Below are positions 42,008 through 49,516 of a DNA stretch of 64,000 nt, in pieces. Each line of letters starts with the position of its first letter. Within the stretch, counting starts at the first letter, position 1. A program made the translations under genes and the position numbers. The stretch lies in NCBI RefSeq assembly GCF_023094165.1, contig NZ_JALMDK010000008.1, forward strand, positions 248,001-312,000. The letters run 5' to 3'. The DNA comes from Crossiella sp. S99.2 (GTDB lineage: Bacteria > Actinomycetota > Actinomycetes > Mycobacteriales > Pseudonocardiaceae). Below the pieces are notes generated by a model. That model was not told the DNA's origin, did not search any database, and was given only the letters and a program-made list of their open reading frames with translations.

Positions 42008-43257
42008 TGCACGGGCAGGCTGGTCAGCATCGGCAATGTCCGCCCGTCACCGCGTTCCGGCGCCCCGGCCAGCTCTAGCCGAGGGTGCCGCTGGAACAGC
42101 GCGCGCAACGCGATCCCGGCCTCCAGCCGGGCCAGCGCCGCGCCGACGCAGAAGTGGATCCCGCCGGAGAAGGCCAGGTGTTCCCTGGCGTTGGGGCGGG
42201 TCGGGTCGAACTGGTCCGGGTGGTCGAACACCGCCGGATCCCGGTTCGCCCCGGCGAGGGAGAGCACGATCTGCTCGCCCCGCCGGATCCGGAACCCGGC
42301 CACCTCGGCGTCCTTCCTGGCGAAGCGCGAGGTCAGGTGCACCGGCGGGTCGTAGCGCAGGGTCTCCTCCACCACCGCGGCGGCCAGTCCGGGATCGCGG
42401 CGCAGGTGGCCCAGCGCGTCCGGATGGGTGAGCAGGCCGAGCGCGCCCTTGCCGATCAGGTTCACCGTGGTGCCGAACCCGGCCAGCAGCAGCAACCCGC
42501 TGGTGGCCAGGAGATCCTTGGTGCTCAACGATTCCCCGTCGACCTTGGCGTGCACCAGTCCGCTGAGCATGTCCTCGGCCGGATGCCTGCGGCGGAAGGC
42601 GATCAGCTCGGTGAAGAACTCCTGCAGTTCGAGCATGACCTGCCGCAGCCGCTCGAACTCCCCGACCGAGTTGACCCCGTCGAAGGCGGGCGCGATCCGG
42701 TTGGCCCAGCCGCGGAAGCGCTCGTGCTCCGGCGCCGGCACGCCCAGCAGGTCGCAGATCACCTGCACCGGCACCCGGTTGGCGAACAACGGGATCAGGT
42801 CGACCTCGCCGGCGTCCTCGAACTCGTCCAGGCAGTCGGCCACGATCCGCTCGATCTCCTCGGCGCGCCGGGCCATCGTGCGCGAGGTGAACCAGGGCGC
42901 GACCAGCCTGCGCAGCCGGGTGTGGTCGGGCGGGTCCATCATCAGGAACGAGTCCTCGATCGGGTGCACCGGTTCGGTGGCGGCCCGTTGCGGGAACACC
43001 CCGTGCGGGCCGGGCATGCCGAAGCGCTCGTCCCGCAGCAGCCGCGCGGACAGCTCGTGCCCGGCGCCGACGTAGAAGCCGAACCGGCTGCGCACCAGCG
43101 GCCCGGCCTCGCGGATCTCCTCATACAGCGGGTACGGGTCGGCGGTGCCTCGGCGCACCAGCCGCGCGCCGGGATCACCGATCGCGGACGCTCCCCACAG
43201 CGCGGCGCGATGGCTCAGGAAGGTCAGCTGCGACCTCAGATGTCCCAGCACGGTCAT
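41974..43257 (-). CDS. Cytochrome P450
   Basis: A 427-residue soluble bacterial P450. The heme thiolate is C370 in AFSGGIHFCVGAALARLEAG, the ExxR pair is E298/R301 in VEETLRYDPP, and the I-helix reads LLLLAGFGTTVNLIG. In most P450s the I-helix motif is AGx(D/E)T(T/S); the acidic residue is Gly262 here, so the usual proton-delivery acid is absent. Length and C-terminus (TSLPVHCPR) are normal. The ATG overlaps the TetR stop (ATGA), so the pair is coupled. No ferredoxin gene is adjacent. Substrate unknown. Confidence 0.93.
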   Translation of the reverse strand: MTVLGHLRSQLTFLSHRAALWGASAIGDPGARLVRRGTADPYPLYEEIREAGPLVRSRFGFYVGAGHELSARLLRDERFGMPGPHGVFPQRAATEPVHPIEDSFLMMDPPDHTRLRRLVAPWFTSRTMARRAEEIERIVADCLDEFEDAGEVDLIPLFANRVPVQVICDLLGVPAPEHERFRGWANRIAPAFDGVNSVGEFERLRQVMLELQEFFTELIAFRRRHPAEDMLSGLVHAKVDGESLSTKDLLATSGLLLLAGFGTTVNLIGKGALGLLTHPDALGHLRRDPGLAAAVVEETLRYDPPVHLTSRFARKDAEVAGFRIRRGEQIVLSLAGANRDPAVFDHPDQFDPTRPNAREHLAFSGGIHFCVGAALARLEAGIALRALFQRHPRLELAGAPERGDGRTLPMLTSLPVHCPRRAASSAA

Positions 43258-43820
43258 CGGGCGACCCCTCTCAGCACGGTCTCGACCACCAGTTCCGGCG
43301 CCGCTCTCGGGGCCAGCTCGCCGTTGTCCACGGCCTCCCAGGCCGCGCACAGCACCGCCACGAACACCTGCACCACCCAGTGCGGCGCCAGGTGCGGGGC
43401 GAAGCGGCCCGCGGCCTGTTCGCGTTCCACCAGTTCGCTCAGCGGCCGGGCGACCCGCTCGAAGCCGGCCAGCACCTCGCGGTTGGCGGTCAGCGAACGC
43501 TCGTTGGCCAGCCAGGACACCCGGGGACCCAGCGGCAGCAACGCGGTGGCCAGCGCGAGCAGTGCCCGCTCCGGCGGTTCGGTGGCCATCGGGACTTCGC
43601 CGACGCCCTCCGCGATGGCGGCGAGGGCGTCGAAGGCCAGTGCCTGCAACAGATCGTCCCTGGTCGGATAGTGCCGGTGCACGGTGGTGCGCCCGATTCC
43701 GGCGGCCGCGGCGATCTCGCCCAGGCTCGCGCCCGGGTCCTTGGCCAGCAGCCGGGCGGCGGCGTCGAGCACCCGGTGCCGGGTGCGGGCCCCTCGGGAC
43801 AACTGCGGTGTACTGGGCAT
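43254..43820 (-). CDS. TetR-family regulator of the P450 gene
   Basis: A 188-residue TetR-type repressor: RGARTRHRVLDAAARLLAKD, then ASLGEIAAAAGIGRTTVHRH, DLLQALAFDAL, and a variable ligand domain rich in Leu/Ala. ATG 43820 with GGAG 6 nt upstream is the likely start, because the upstream in-frame extension would read through a 22-bp palindrome that looks like its own operator. It is coupled by ATGA overlap to the P450 gene and probably controls both. The ligand is unknown but may be the P450 substrate. Confidence 0.9.
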   Translation of the reverse strand: MPSTPQLSRGARTRHRVLDAAARLLAKDPGASLGEIAAAAGIGRTTVHRHYPTRDDLLQALAFDALAAIAEGVGEVPMATEPPERALLALATALLPLGPRVSWLANERSLTANREVLAGFERVARPLSELVEREQAAGRFAPHLAPHWVVQVFVAVLCAAWEAVDNGELAPRAAPELVVETVLRGVAR

Positions 43821-43831
43821 GTCCTGCTCCA

Positions 43832-43853
43832 AGTGGAACAACTTTGTTCCACT
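43832..43853. promoter_or_regulatory. Perfect 22-bp TetR-type operator
   Basis: Two 10-bp arms, AGTGGAACAA and TTGTTCCACT, separated by CT, lie 12 nt upstream of the TetR start. The symmetry and position suggest autoregulation of the TetR-P450 operon. Confidence 0.75.
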
Positions 43854-43991
43854 GTCCCGTCACCCACTGCCACGGACAAGCGGCCGGACGGCGGGAGTGC
43901 CTTGACCCGTTCGGTTGGCCGCCGGTCCGCTTGACGAGAACTCTGCGTCACGAAAGAATCTCGCGCACTGAGAGAACCAGGGGGGACTGTC

Positions 43992-44504
43992 ATGGCCGCC
44001 GAGGACGATCGTCCGGTGCTGCGGATCACCGACCAGGAGCGGGAGGTCGCGGTCGCCCAGCTCAACACCGCGGTCGCCGACGGCAGGCTGACCTGGCCCG
44101 AGCACAATGAGCGACTGGCCAGGGCCTATGACGCGCGCACCTCGGCCGAACTGTTGCCGGTGCTGGCCGATCTGGGCGCGCCCGCGGTGCCCGCGCAGCG
44201 GGTGGTCGCGGTGGGCAGCAAGATCCAGCGCGCGATGGAACCGGGGCGGGTGGAGGTCAAGGCGGTCTTCGGCGCGGTGATCCTGGACCTGTCCGGGCTC
44301 TCCGGGGACACCGAGGTCGAGGTGGTGGCCACCGCCTTCTGCGGCAAGGTGATCATCACGGTGCCGCCCGACGCGACCGTGCTGGACGAGGGCAGCGCGG
44401 TGCTGGGCAAGCGGGCGCTGCCGGGCGCCACCCAGGCTCGGGGGCCGCGGGTGCGGATCACCGGGCGCAGCACGTTGAGCAAGCTCGCGGTGCTGCGCGG
44501 CTAG
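43992..44504 (+). CDS. DUF1707 domain protein with LiaF-like C-terminus
   Basis: A 170-residue protein: an N-terminal DUF1707 domain (LRITDQEREVAVAQLNTAVA, DGRLTWPEHNERLARAYDAR, TSAELLPVLADL) and a C-terminal beta-rich region (VEVKAVFGAVILDLSGLSGD, EVEVVATAFCGKVIITVPPD, VRITGRSTLSKL), as in LiaF/DUF2154 envelope-stress proteins. No membrane helix. ATG 43992 has GGGGGG 8 nt upstream. It ends in CTAG, where the TAG of this gene and that of the convergent ATPase overlap. Function unknown; it may act in envelope stress. Confidence 0.87.
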   Translation: MAAEDDRPVLRITDQEREVAVAQLNTAVADGRLTWPEHNERLARAYDARTSAELLPVLADLGAPAVPAQRVVAVGSKIQRAMEPGRVEVKAVFGAVILDLSGLSGDTEVEVVATAFCGKVIITVPPDATVLDEGSAVLGKRALPGATQARGPRVRITGRSTLSKLAVLRG

Positions 44505-46462
44505 ATCGGGGCGCGCCGGGTGCGGTAGGCCAGCAGGCGCAGTGCGTTGGCCACCACGATGAGGGTGGAGCCCTCGTGGATGGCCACCGCGGGGCCGATG
44601 CCCAGGCCCAGGATGGTGGCCGGGATCAGCACCGCGACCACGCCGAGGCTGGCGAACAGGTTCTGCCGGATGATCCGCCCGGCCTGGCGGCTCAGGCCGA
44701 CGGCGAAGGGCAGCGTGTCCAGGTCGTCGGCCATCAAGGCGACGTCGGCGGTTTCCAGGGCCACGTCGGAGCCGGCGGCGCCCATGGCGATGCCGACCGT
44801 GGCGGTGGCCATGGCCGGGGCGTCGTTCACGCCGTCGCCGACCATGGCGACCTTGCCCTCCCGCCGCCGCAGCCGGGTGACCTGGTCGACCTTGTGCTCG
44901 GGCAGCAGGTCGCCGTGCGCCTCGGTGACCCCGACCTCGGTCGCGACGGCGGTGACCACCTGCTGGTTGTCCCCGGAGATCATGATCGTGCGGCGGATGC
45001 CGAGCCGGTGCAGGCGGTTGATCACCGAGGCCGCCTGGGGCCGCGGCAGGTCCATCAGGCCGAGCCCGCCCAGCCAGCGCTGACCGGCGCGGACCAGCAT
45101 CGTGGTGCGGCCGGCGGCTTCCAGACGGGTCAGGGCCTCGTCCAGTTCGCGCGGCGGCGTCAGGTCCACCTCGGTGAACAGCTCGCGCTTGCCGATCCAG
45201 ACCTCGGTGCCCTCGACGGTGGCCAGCACGCCGCGTCCGGTGACCGAGCGGACCGCGGTCGCGGTCGGCGTCGGCGCGTCGCCGAGGCGGGCCCGGCCGT
45301 CCCGCACCACGGCCCTGGCCAGGGGGTGGTCGCTCTGGCTCTCGACGGCCACGGCGACCGCGAGCAGTTCCTCGGCACTGACACTGGCGGCGGTCACCAC
45401 GTCGGCCAGGCGCGGGGTGCCCTGGGTCAGGGTGCCGGTCTTGTCGAAGGCGATCGCGCGCAGCCTGCCCAGCTGTTCCAGGGGCGCGCCGCCCTTGACC
45501 AGCACGCCGGCCCGCGCCGCGCGGGCCAGGGCGGAGAGCACCGCGCTCGGGGTGGCGATGGCCAGCGCGCACGGGCTGGCCGCGACCAGCACGGCGAGCG
45601 CCCGGTAGAGGGTGGCGCTGAACGGTTCGTCGAGGACCAGGCCGGCGAAGAGCAGCAGCACCACGATGGCGAGCACCACCGGGACGAAGATCCGCTGGAA
45701 CCGGTCGGTGAACCGCTGGGTCGGCGAGGTCTCCTGCTGGGCTTCGGTGACCAGCCGGACCACCCTGGCCAGGGTGCTGTCCGCCGCGGGCCGGGTTACC
45801 CGCACTTCGAGCGCGCCGGCGCCGTTGATGGTGCCGGCGAACACCCGTGAGTGCGCCTGGATCAGCTCCGGGTTTGCCGCCGCGATCTCGGGGTCGGGCA
45901 CCGGGCTCTTGTCGGCGGGCACGCTCTCCCCGGTCACCGGCGCCTGGTCGACGCTGCTCAGCCCGGCGATGACGAAGCCGTCGGCGGGCAGCCGCAGGTT
46001 CGGCCGGACCAGCACCACCTCGCCGATCCGCAGCTCCTCGATGTCCACCTCGGTGAGGTCGGCGCCGCGGCGGACCAGCGCGGTCCTGGGGGCCAGGTCG
46101 GCCAGTGCCTCGATGGAGCGCCGGGCCCTGGCCATCGCGTAGCTCTCCAGGGCGTGGCCGATGCCGAACAGGAACAGCAGCAACGCGCCTTCGGCGACCG
46201 AGCCGAGAGCCGCCGCGCCCGCGGCCGCCACCAGCATCAGGAAGTCGATCTCGAACCGCCTGGCCCGGATCTTCTGATACGCCTCGGGCACGGTGTGGTA
46301 GGCGCCGAACGCGAACGCCAGCACGTTGACGCCCAGCGTCAGGCCCGGTGCGGCGCCCAGCGCGTCCAGGGCCACGCCCATGCCCAGCAGGGCACCGGCG
46401 AGCAGCGCGAACACCAGCTCGCCGCGTTCGCCGAACAGTCCGCCATGTTTGGTGCTCGCCAT
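44501..46462 (-). CDS. P1B-4-type heavy-metal P-type ATPase (CtpD/CoaT-like)
   Basis: A 653-residue metal-translocating ATPase without an N-terminal metal-binding domain. Motifs: TGES (about 177), membrane metal site AASPCALAIATPSA (SPC near 296), DKTGT with the phosphorylated aspartate D340, SDHPLA, GDGVNDAP and the last-helix HEGST (about 629). SPC in helix 4 and HEGST in helix 6 define the P1B-4 subgroup, which exports Co2+ or Fe2+. I chose ATG 46462, with AGGAGC 7 nt upstream. A perfect ACATTGCAATGT palindrome lies 37 nt upstream and may bind a metal sensor; no ArsR/SmtB gene is visible. The stop shares CTAG with the convergent gene. Confidence 0.93.
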   Translation of the reverse strand: MASTKHGGLFGERGELVFALLAGALLGMGVALDALGAAPGLTLGVNVLAFAFGAYHTVPEAYQKIRARRFEIDFLMLVAAAGAAALGSVAEGALLLFLFGIGHALESYAMARARRSIEALADLAPRTALVRRGADLTEVDIEELRIGEVVLVRPNLRLPADGFVIAGLSSVDQAPVTGESVPADKSPVPDPEIAAANPELIQAHSRVFAGTINGAGALEVRVTRPAADSTLARVVRLVTEAQQETSPTQRFTDRFQRIFVPVVLAIVVLLLFAGLVLDEPFSATLYRALAVLVAASPCALAIATPSAVLSALARAARAGVLVKGGAPLEQLGRLRAIAFDKTGTLTQGTPRLADVVTAASVSAEELLAVAVAVESQSDHPLARAVVRDGRARLGDAPTPTATAVRSVTGRGVLATVEGTEVWIGKRELFTEVDLTPPRELDEALTRLEAAGRTTMLVRAGQRWLGGLGLMDLPRPQAASVINRLHRLGIRRTIMISGDNQQVVTAVATEVGVTEAHGDLLPEHKVDQVTRLRRREGKVAMVGDGVNDAPAMATATVGIAMGAAGSDVALETADVALMADDLDTLPFAVGLSRQAGRIIRQNLFASLGVVAVLIPATILGLGIGPAVAIHEGSTLIVVANALRLLAYRTRRAPI

Positions 46463-46498
46463 CGTGTCGCTCCTGCCTCCGCCATGTGACTCATGCAT

Positions 46499-46510
46499 AC
46501 ATTGCAATGT
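46499..46510. promoter_or_regulatory. Perfect palindrome between ATPase and small membrane protein
   Basis: ACATTGCAATGT (46499-46510) is self-complementary and lies in the 96-nt divergent spacer of the metal ATPase. ATGTGACT occurs beside it twice (46484-46491 and 46507-46514). A metal-responsive repressor site is plausible. Confidence 0.45.
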
Positions 46511-46558
46511 GACTATATGATGGGCTCACCAGCACGGCAACCGCAAGGGAGAAGTGAG

Positions 46559-46810
46559 ATGAATCAGCTCAACAGGTACGTCGAATCCGCCAGGACGGCG
46601 GCAGGCTCCGGCGCGGCCCGGGGCGCCCGCCGGTTCCTGTTCCGGCTGCTGCTCGTGGGCGGCCTGCTGGCGGCGGTGCTGGTGATCGGGGCCGTCGCGA
46701 TCGGGGTGTGGCTGATCGTCAACGCCGACTCGGCGCTGGCCTGGCTCAACGGCGTGCTCGACCGGCTCGGGCCGATCGCGACCTTCTTCGGCCGCTTCAC
46801 CGGCGGCTGA
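46559..46810 (+). CDS. Small single-pass membrane protein
   Basis: An 83-residue protein: a basic amphipathic N-terminus (MNQLNRYVESARTAAGSGAA), one strong membrane helix (RLLLVGGLLAAVLVIGAVAI, about 29-52) and a second hydrophobic stretch near the C-terminus (RLGPIATFFGRF). ATG 46559 has AGGGAGAAG 5-13 nt upstream. It is divergent from the P1B-4 ATPase and could be a small accessory subunit or an unrelated protein; no family is recognised. Confidence 0.6.
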   Translation: MNQLNRYVESARTAAGSGAARGARRFLFRLLLVGGLLAAVLVIGAVAIGVWLIVNADSALAWLNGVLDRLGPIATFFGRFTGG

Positions 46811-46811
46811 G

Positions 46812-47603
46812 CTAGTCCGACTTGGCCCTGAGCATGCGGTAGGCGGTGAAGGCCAGCAGCGCGGCGAAAAGCACCACCGAGAGGCGTGGCGGCAGCAGTA
46901 GCGCGAGCAGCACGCCGCCGTAGGCCGAGACCACCCCGGCCAGGCCGAGGATCGCGGCCGACCGCAGATCGGTGTTGCCGCGCTTGAGGTTCTGCACGGT
47001 GGCGATGATCCCGGTCGGGATGACCACCAGCAGCGAGGTGCCCTTGGCCACCACGTCGCTGATGCCGAAGAGCAGGATCATCGCCGGCACCATGATGATC
47101 CCGCCGCCCACGCCGAACATCCCGGACAGCGTGCCCACCAGCAGGCCCAGCGCGAGCATCAGCGCCGCCCCGCCCACGCCGAGTTCGACCTCGCTGAGCC
47201 GTTGCGGGGTCTCGAAACCGAGCCGGATCGCGGTGAACAGCAGCACCGCGGCGAAGCCGTAGCGCAGCCAGCGCACCGGCAGCACGTGCAGCAGCCAGGT
47301 GCCCAGCACCGCACCCGCCATGGACCCGGCCGCCAGCAGCGCGGCCACCAGCCAGTTCACCGACCCGTCCACGGCGTAGCCGATCGCGCCGGTGATCGAG
47401 ATCGGCACCACCGCGGCGAGTGAGGTGCCGTGCGCGAGCTTCTGGCCGAAACCCGCCAGCAGCACCAGGGCCGGAACGATCAGGACCCCGCCGCCGACAC
47501 CGAACAATCCGGAGAGCAGACCGCTGGTCAGCCCGATGGCGAGCAGGGCGGTCGGCGCCTGCCGGACGGGGGAGTGCTGGACCTGGTCGAGCTGGTCGGG
47601 CAT
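46812..47603 (-). CDS. TSUP (TauE/SafE) sulfite/organosulfur exporter family
   Basis: A 263-residue membrane protein of the TauE/SafE group with a duplicated core: LTSGLLSGLFGVGGGVLIVP and LVGTLSGMFGVGGGIIMVPA are repeat motifs (GLFGVGGG, GMFGVGGG). Eight helices are predicted. Family members move sulfite, sulfoacetate or related anions. ATG 47603 has GAGG 6 nt upstream. It is divergent from a GntR regulator; a GTTG/CAAC inverted repeat between them lies on the likely promoter of this gene. Confidence 0.9.
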   Translation of the reverse strand: MPDQLDQVQHSPVRQAPTALLAIGLTSGLLSGLFGVGGGVLIVPALVLLAGFGQKLAHGTSLAAVVPISITGAIGYAVDGSVNWLVAALLAAGSMAGAVLGTWLLHVLPVRWLRYGFAAVLLFTAIRLGFETPQRLSEVELGVGGAALMLALGLLVGTLSGMFGVGGGIIMVPAMILLFGISDVVAKGTSLLVVIPTGIIATVQNLKRGNTDLRSAAILGLAGVVSAYGGVLLALLLPPRLSVVLFAALLAFTAYRMLRAKSD

Positions 47604-47657
47604 GCGCATCCTCGGTTTGGCGGCGGACGGAAATGGCTACAGTATTTGCAGCAGATT

Positions 47658-47671
47658 GTTGATATGGCAAC
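47658..47671. promoter_or_regulatory. Candidate GntR operator in the TSUP/GntR divergent promoter
   Basis: GTTGATATGGCAAC (47658-47671) has GTTG/CAAC arms. On the minus strand it contains TTGCCA, a -35-like box 17 bp before AAATAC, a possible -10 for the TSUP gene. A repressor here would silence the exporter. Confidence 0.4.
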
Positions 47672-47683
47672 TAGGAGGCGCTC

Positions 47684-48391
47684 GTGCCCAGGCCGCGCAA
47701 TGACACGCCGACGGCCAAGGTAACCGAGCTGCCCGGACTCAGCGCGCCGACCCCGTTGGGACATCAGCTGTATCGCCTGCTGGAGGAGGCGATCCTGGAC
47801 GGCGCCCTGACCCCGGGACAGCGCCTGGACCCGGACGAGCTGGCCCAGCATTTCGGGGTGAGCCGCCTCCCAGTCCGTGAGACGCTGCGCGCGCTGGACA
47901 CCGCGGGCTGGATCGAGCTGCGGCCGCGGGAGGGCGCGTTCGTGCGCACCTGGTCCACTCAGGAGGTGGTGGACCTGTTCGAGGCGCGCACCGTGCTGGA
48001 GGGCGAGATCTCGGCCAAGGCCGCGTTGCGCCGCACCGAACCGCAGCTGGCCCGGCTGACCGAACTGGTCGAACTCGGCCGGGAGGCCCTCGACTGCGAG
48101 GAACCCGAGCGGCTGCCCACCATCAACGAGCACTTCCATGCCGCGATCGCGGCCTGCGCGCACAACGAGGTCCTCGCCGGGATCCGCGCCGGCCTGGCCA
48201 AACGGGTCCGCTTCTACTTCGCCGCGGTCGCCCCCGCCCGCGGCGCGGACAGCATCGCCGAACACCAGGCCCTGGTCACCGCGATCCGCAACCGGGACGC
48301 CGGCCTGGCCGCCGAACTCGCCCGCCAGCACGTCCGCCGCACCCGAGCCGCCCTCGGCGAACACCTCACCGACACCACCCCCACCCCCTAA
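47684..48391 (+). CDS. GntR-family regulator, FCD (FadR) subgroup
   Basis: A 235-residue regulator: an N-terminal GntR winged helix (LYRLLEEAILDGALTPGQRL, DELAQHFGVSRLPVRETLRA, GWIELRPREGAFV) and an FCD ligand domain (LFEARTVLEGEISAKAALRR, INEHFHAAIAACAHNEVLAG, ADSIAEHQALVTAIRNRDAG). The FCD histidines (FHAA, EHQ) are the metal-binding ones. GTG 47684 has AGGAGG 6 nt upstream. It likely represses the divergent TSUP exporter. The mRNA ends in the hairpin at 48422. Confidence 0.9.
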   Translation: MPRPRNDTPTAKVTELPGLSAPTPLGHQLYRLLEEAILDGALTPGQRLDPDELAQHFGVSRLPVRETLRALDTAGWIELRPREGAFVRTWSTQEVVDLFEARTVLEGEISAKAALRRTEPQLARLTELVELGREALDCEEPERLPTINEHFHAAIAACAHNEVLAGIRAGLAKRVRFYFAAVAPARGADSIAEHQALVTAIRNRDAGLAAELARQHVRRTRAALGEHLTDTTPTP

Positions 48392-48421
48392 CCCACCCAC
48401 AACAGCCAACACACCGTCCAC

Positions 48422-48470
48422 AACGGCCAACACGCGCGCGGGCTTGGACCCCCGCGGCGTGTTGGCCGTT
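48422..48470 (+). terminator. Terminator of the GntR gene, first element of the repeat cluster
   Basis: AACGGCCAACACGC (48422-48435) pairs perfectly with GCGTGTTGGCCGTT (48457-48470). The 21-nt loop has a further CGCGGG/CCCGCG stem. The right arm is part of the first 22-bp repeat unit, so the repeats may be built from terminator-like arms. Confidence 0.6.
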
Positions 48471-48627
48471 CTCGTACGCCGCGTTGGCCGTTCTGGTACG
48501 GCGTGTTGGCCGGTTTCGTACGTCTTGGTGGCGAATTTGCCCTGCGGTGCCGGGCTTTCGGCGAGTTGGGCCAAGTGGTACGCCGGTTTGGCTCAAGTGG
48601 GCGTGCCAGTTGGCCCAAGTGGGGCGG
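48459..48627. repeat. 22-bp unit repeat cluster, copy B
   Basis: Six units: 48459-48480, 48481-48502, 48503-48524, then after a 38-bp break 48563-48584, 48585-48607, 48608-48627. Each has a core GTTGGCC(G/A)...GTACGCC and is 22 or 23 bp, except the last, which is 20. The last three match copy A at 25608-25672 (same order and unit lengths) and pair into a hairpin: left arm 48566-48584, right arm 48600-48618, with a G-U replacing an A-U. No gene is present in 48392-48635. Confidence 0.7.
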
Positions 48628-48635
48628 GGCAGGGG

Positions 48636-49232
48636 CTAGGGCAGGGAGCGGCGGTGGCGGCGGACGGTTTCCTCGACCAGGTCCAGCACTGGGTCGAGGT
48701 CGTCGGCGGGCAGGCCCATGGCCAGGTGCGAGACCAGGCCTTCCAGGACCAGTTCGAGGAATCCGGTCAGCACGTCGACGTCCACGTCGTCGCGGAGGTT
48801 TCCGGCCTCGCGCTGCCGTTGCAGCCGGGCTTTGGTGGCCGCGGTCAGTGCCTCGGAGCGTTCGGCCCAGCGGGCCCGGAAGTCCGGATCGGTGCGCAGT
48901 CGCCGGGAGACCTCCAGGCGGGTGCCCAGCCAGTCCGCCGGGTGCTCGCCGCCGTCGTGCGACTCGTGTTTGAGCAGCTCGCGCATCACCTGCACCAGGC
49001 CCTGCTCGGCCACCACCTGCGCCATCCGGTGCGCGTCGTCCTCGGCCAGCGCCAGGAACAACGACTCCTTGTCCCGGAAGTGGTGGAAGATGGCGCCGCG
49101 GGAGAGCGCGGTGGCTTCCTCCAGGCGGCGGACCGTGGCACCCTCGTACCCGAAGCGGGCAAAGCAACTCCGCGCCCCGTCGAGGATCTGGCGGCGGCGC
49201 GCGTCGAGGTGGTCCTGGCTTACCCGTGGCAC
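48636..49232 (-). CDS. TetR-family regulator of the AcnR type
   Basis: A 198-residue TetR protein that closely resembles AcnR, the aconitase repressor of corynebacteria: ARRRQILDGARSCFARFGYE, GATVRRLEEATALSRGAIFH, DKESLFLALAEDDAHRMAQV, DVDVDVLTGFLELVLEGLVS. In other actinobacteria it is directly downstream of acn; here no acn gene is in the window. The GTG at 49232 lacks a clear Shine-Dalgarno. A 12-bp perfect palindrome GTACGTACGTAC lies 40 nt upstream and may be its operator. Citrate or a related metabolite is the ligand in relatives; here the target is unknown. Confidence 0.85.
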   Translation of the reverse strand: MPRVSQDHLDARRRQILDGARSCFARFGYEGATVRRLEEATALSRGAIFHHFRDKESLFLALAEDDAHRMAQVVAEQGLVQVMRELLKHESHDGGEHPADWLGTRLEVSRRLRTDPDFRARWAERSEALTAATKARLQRQREAGNLRDDVDVDVLTGFLELVLEGLVSHLAMGLPADDLDPVLDLVEETVRRHRRSLP

Positions 49233-49271
49233 CTACTGATCGTGACAGTCCGAACCGGGCGGGTGCAAACC

Positions 49272-49283
49272 GTACGTACGTAC
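49272..49283. promoter_or_regulatory. GTACGTACGTAC palindrome upstream of the AcnR-like gene
   Basis: A 12-bp self-complementary site 40 nt from the start of the AcnR-like gene. It contains the CGTACTT half recalled from AcnR sites, so autoregulation is likely. Confidence 0.45.
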
Positions 49284-49357
49284 TTCACAGTCGGGATTCA
49301 TCCCACGGCCGATCGGGTTCATTCCTGCAAACGTTCTCGCATCCCGACGACCGGCCG

Positions 49358-49417
49358 TTGACAGCCCGGGGTCGCGGTGGTGTTATCTGGCCCGCGGGTT
49401 AGGAAACTTTGTTTACT
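49358..49417 (+). promoter_or_regulatory. Promoter and operator of the secreted PQQ-domain protein
   Basis: TTGACA (49358-49363) and TGTTAT (49381-49386) at 17-bp spacing give a strong promoter. AGGAAAC-TTT-GTTTACT (49401-49417), arms matching 6/7, follows about 15 bp after the -10, at the expected start region, as for a carbohydrate-responsive repressor. A ~100-nt leader remains before the start. Confidence 0.6.
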
Positions 49418-49516
49418 GTCCGCGTTTTCCGGCCAGGCACCAGGTGAGTCCGCCAGCTCGCGCACGTCCGCCGCCCCTGCAGACGACCGCACTTCCGCAA
49501 GCTGTGTGAGGTAACT

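Noticed and set aside
48459..48627. CRISPR array interpretation of the 22-bp repeats
   Set aside because: Units are contiguous with no spacers of constant length, and no cas genes are present.
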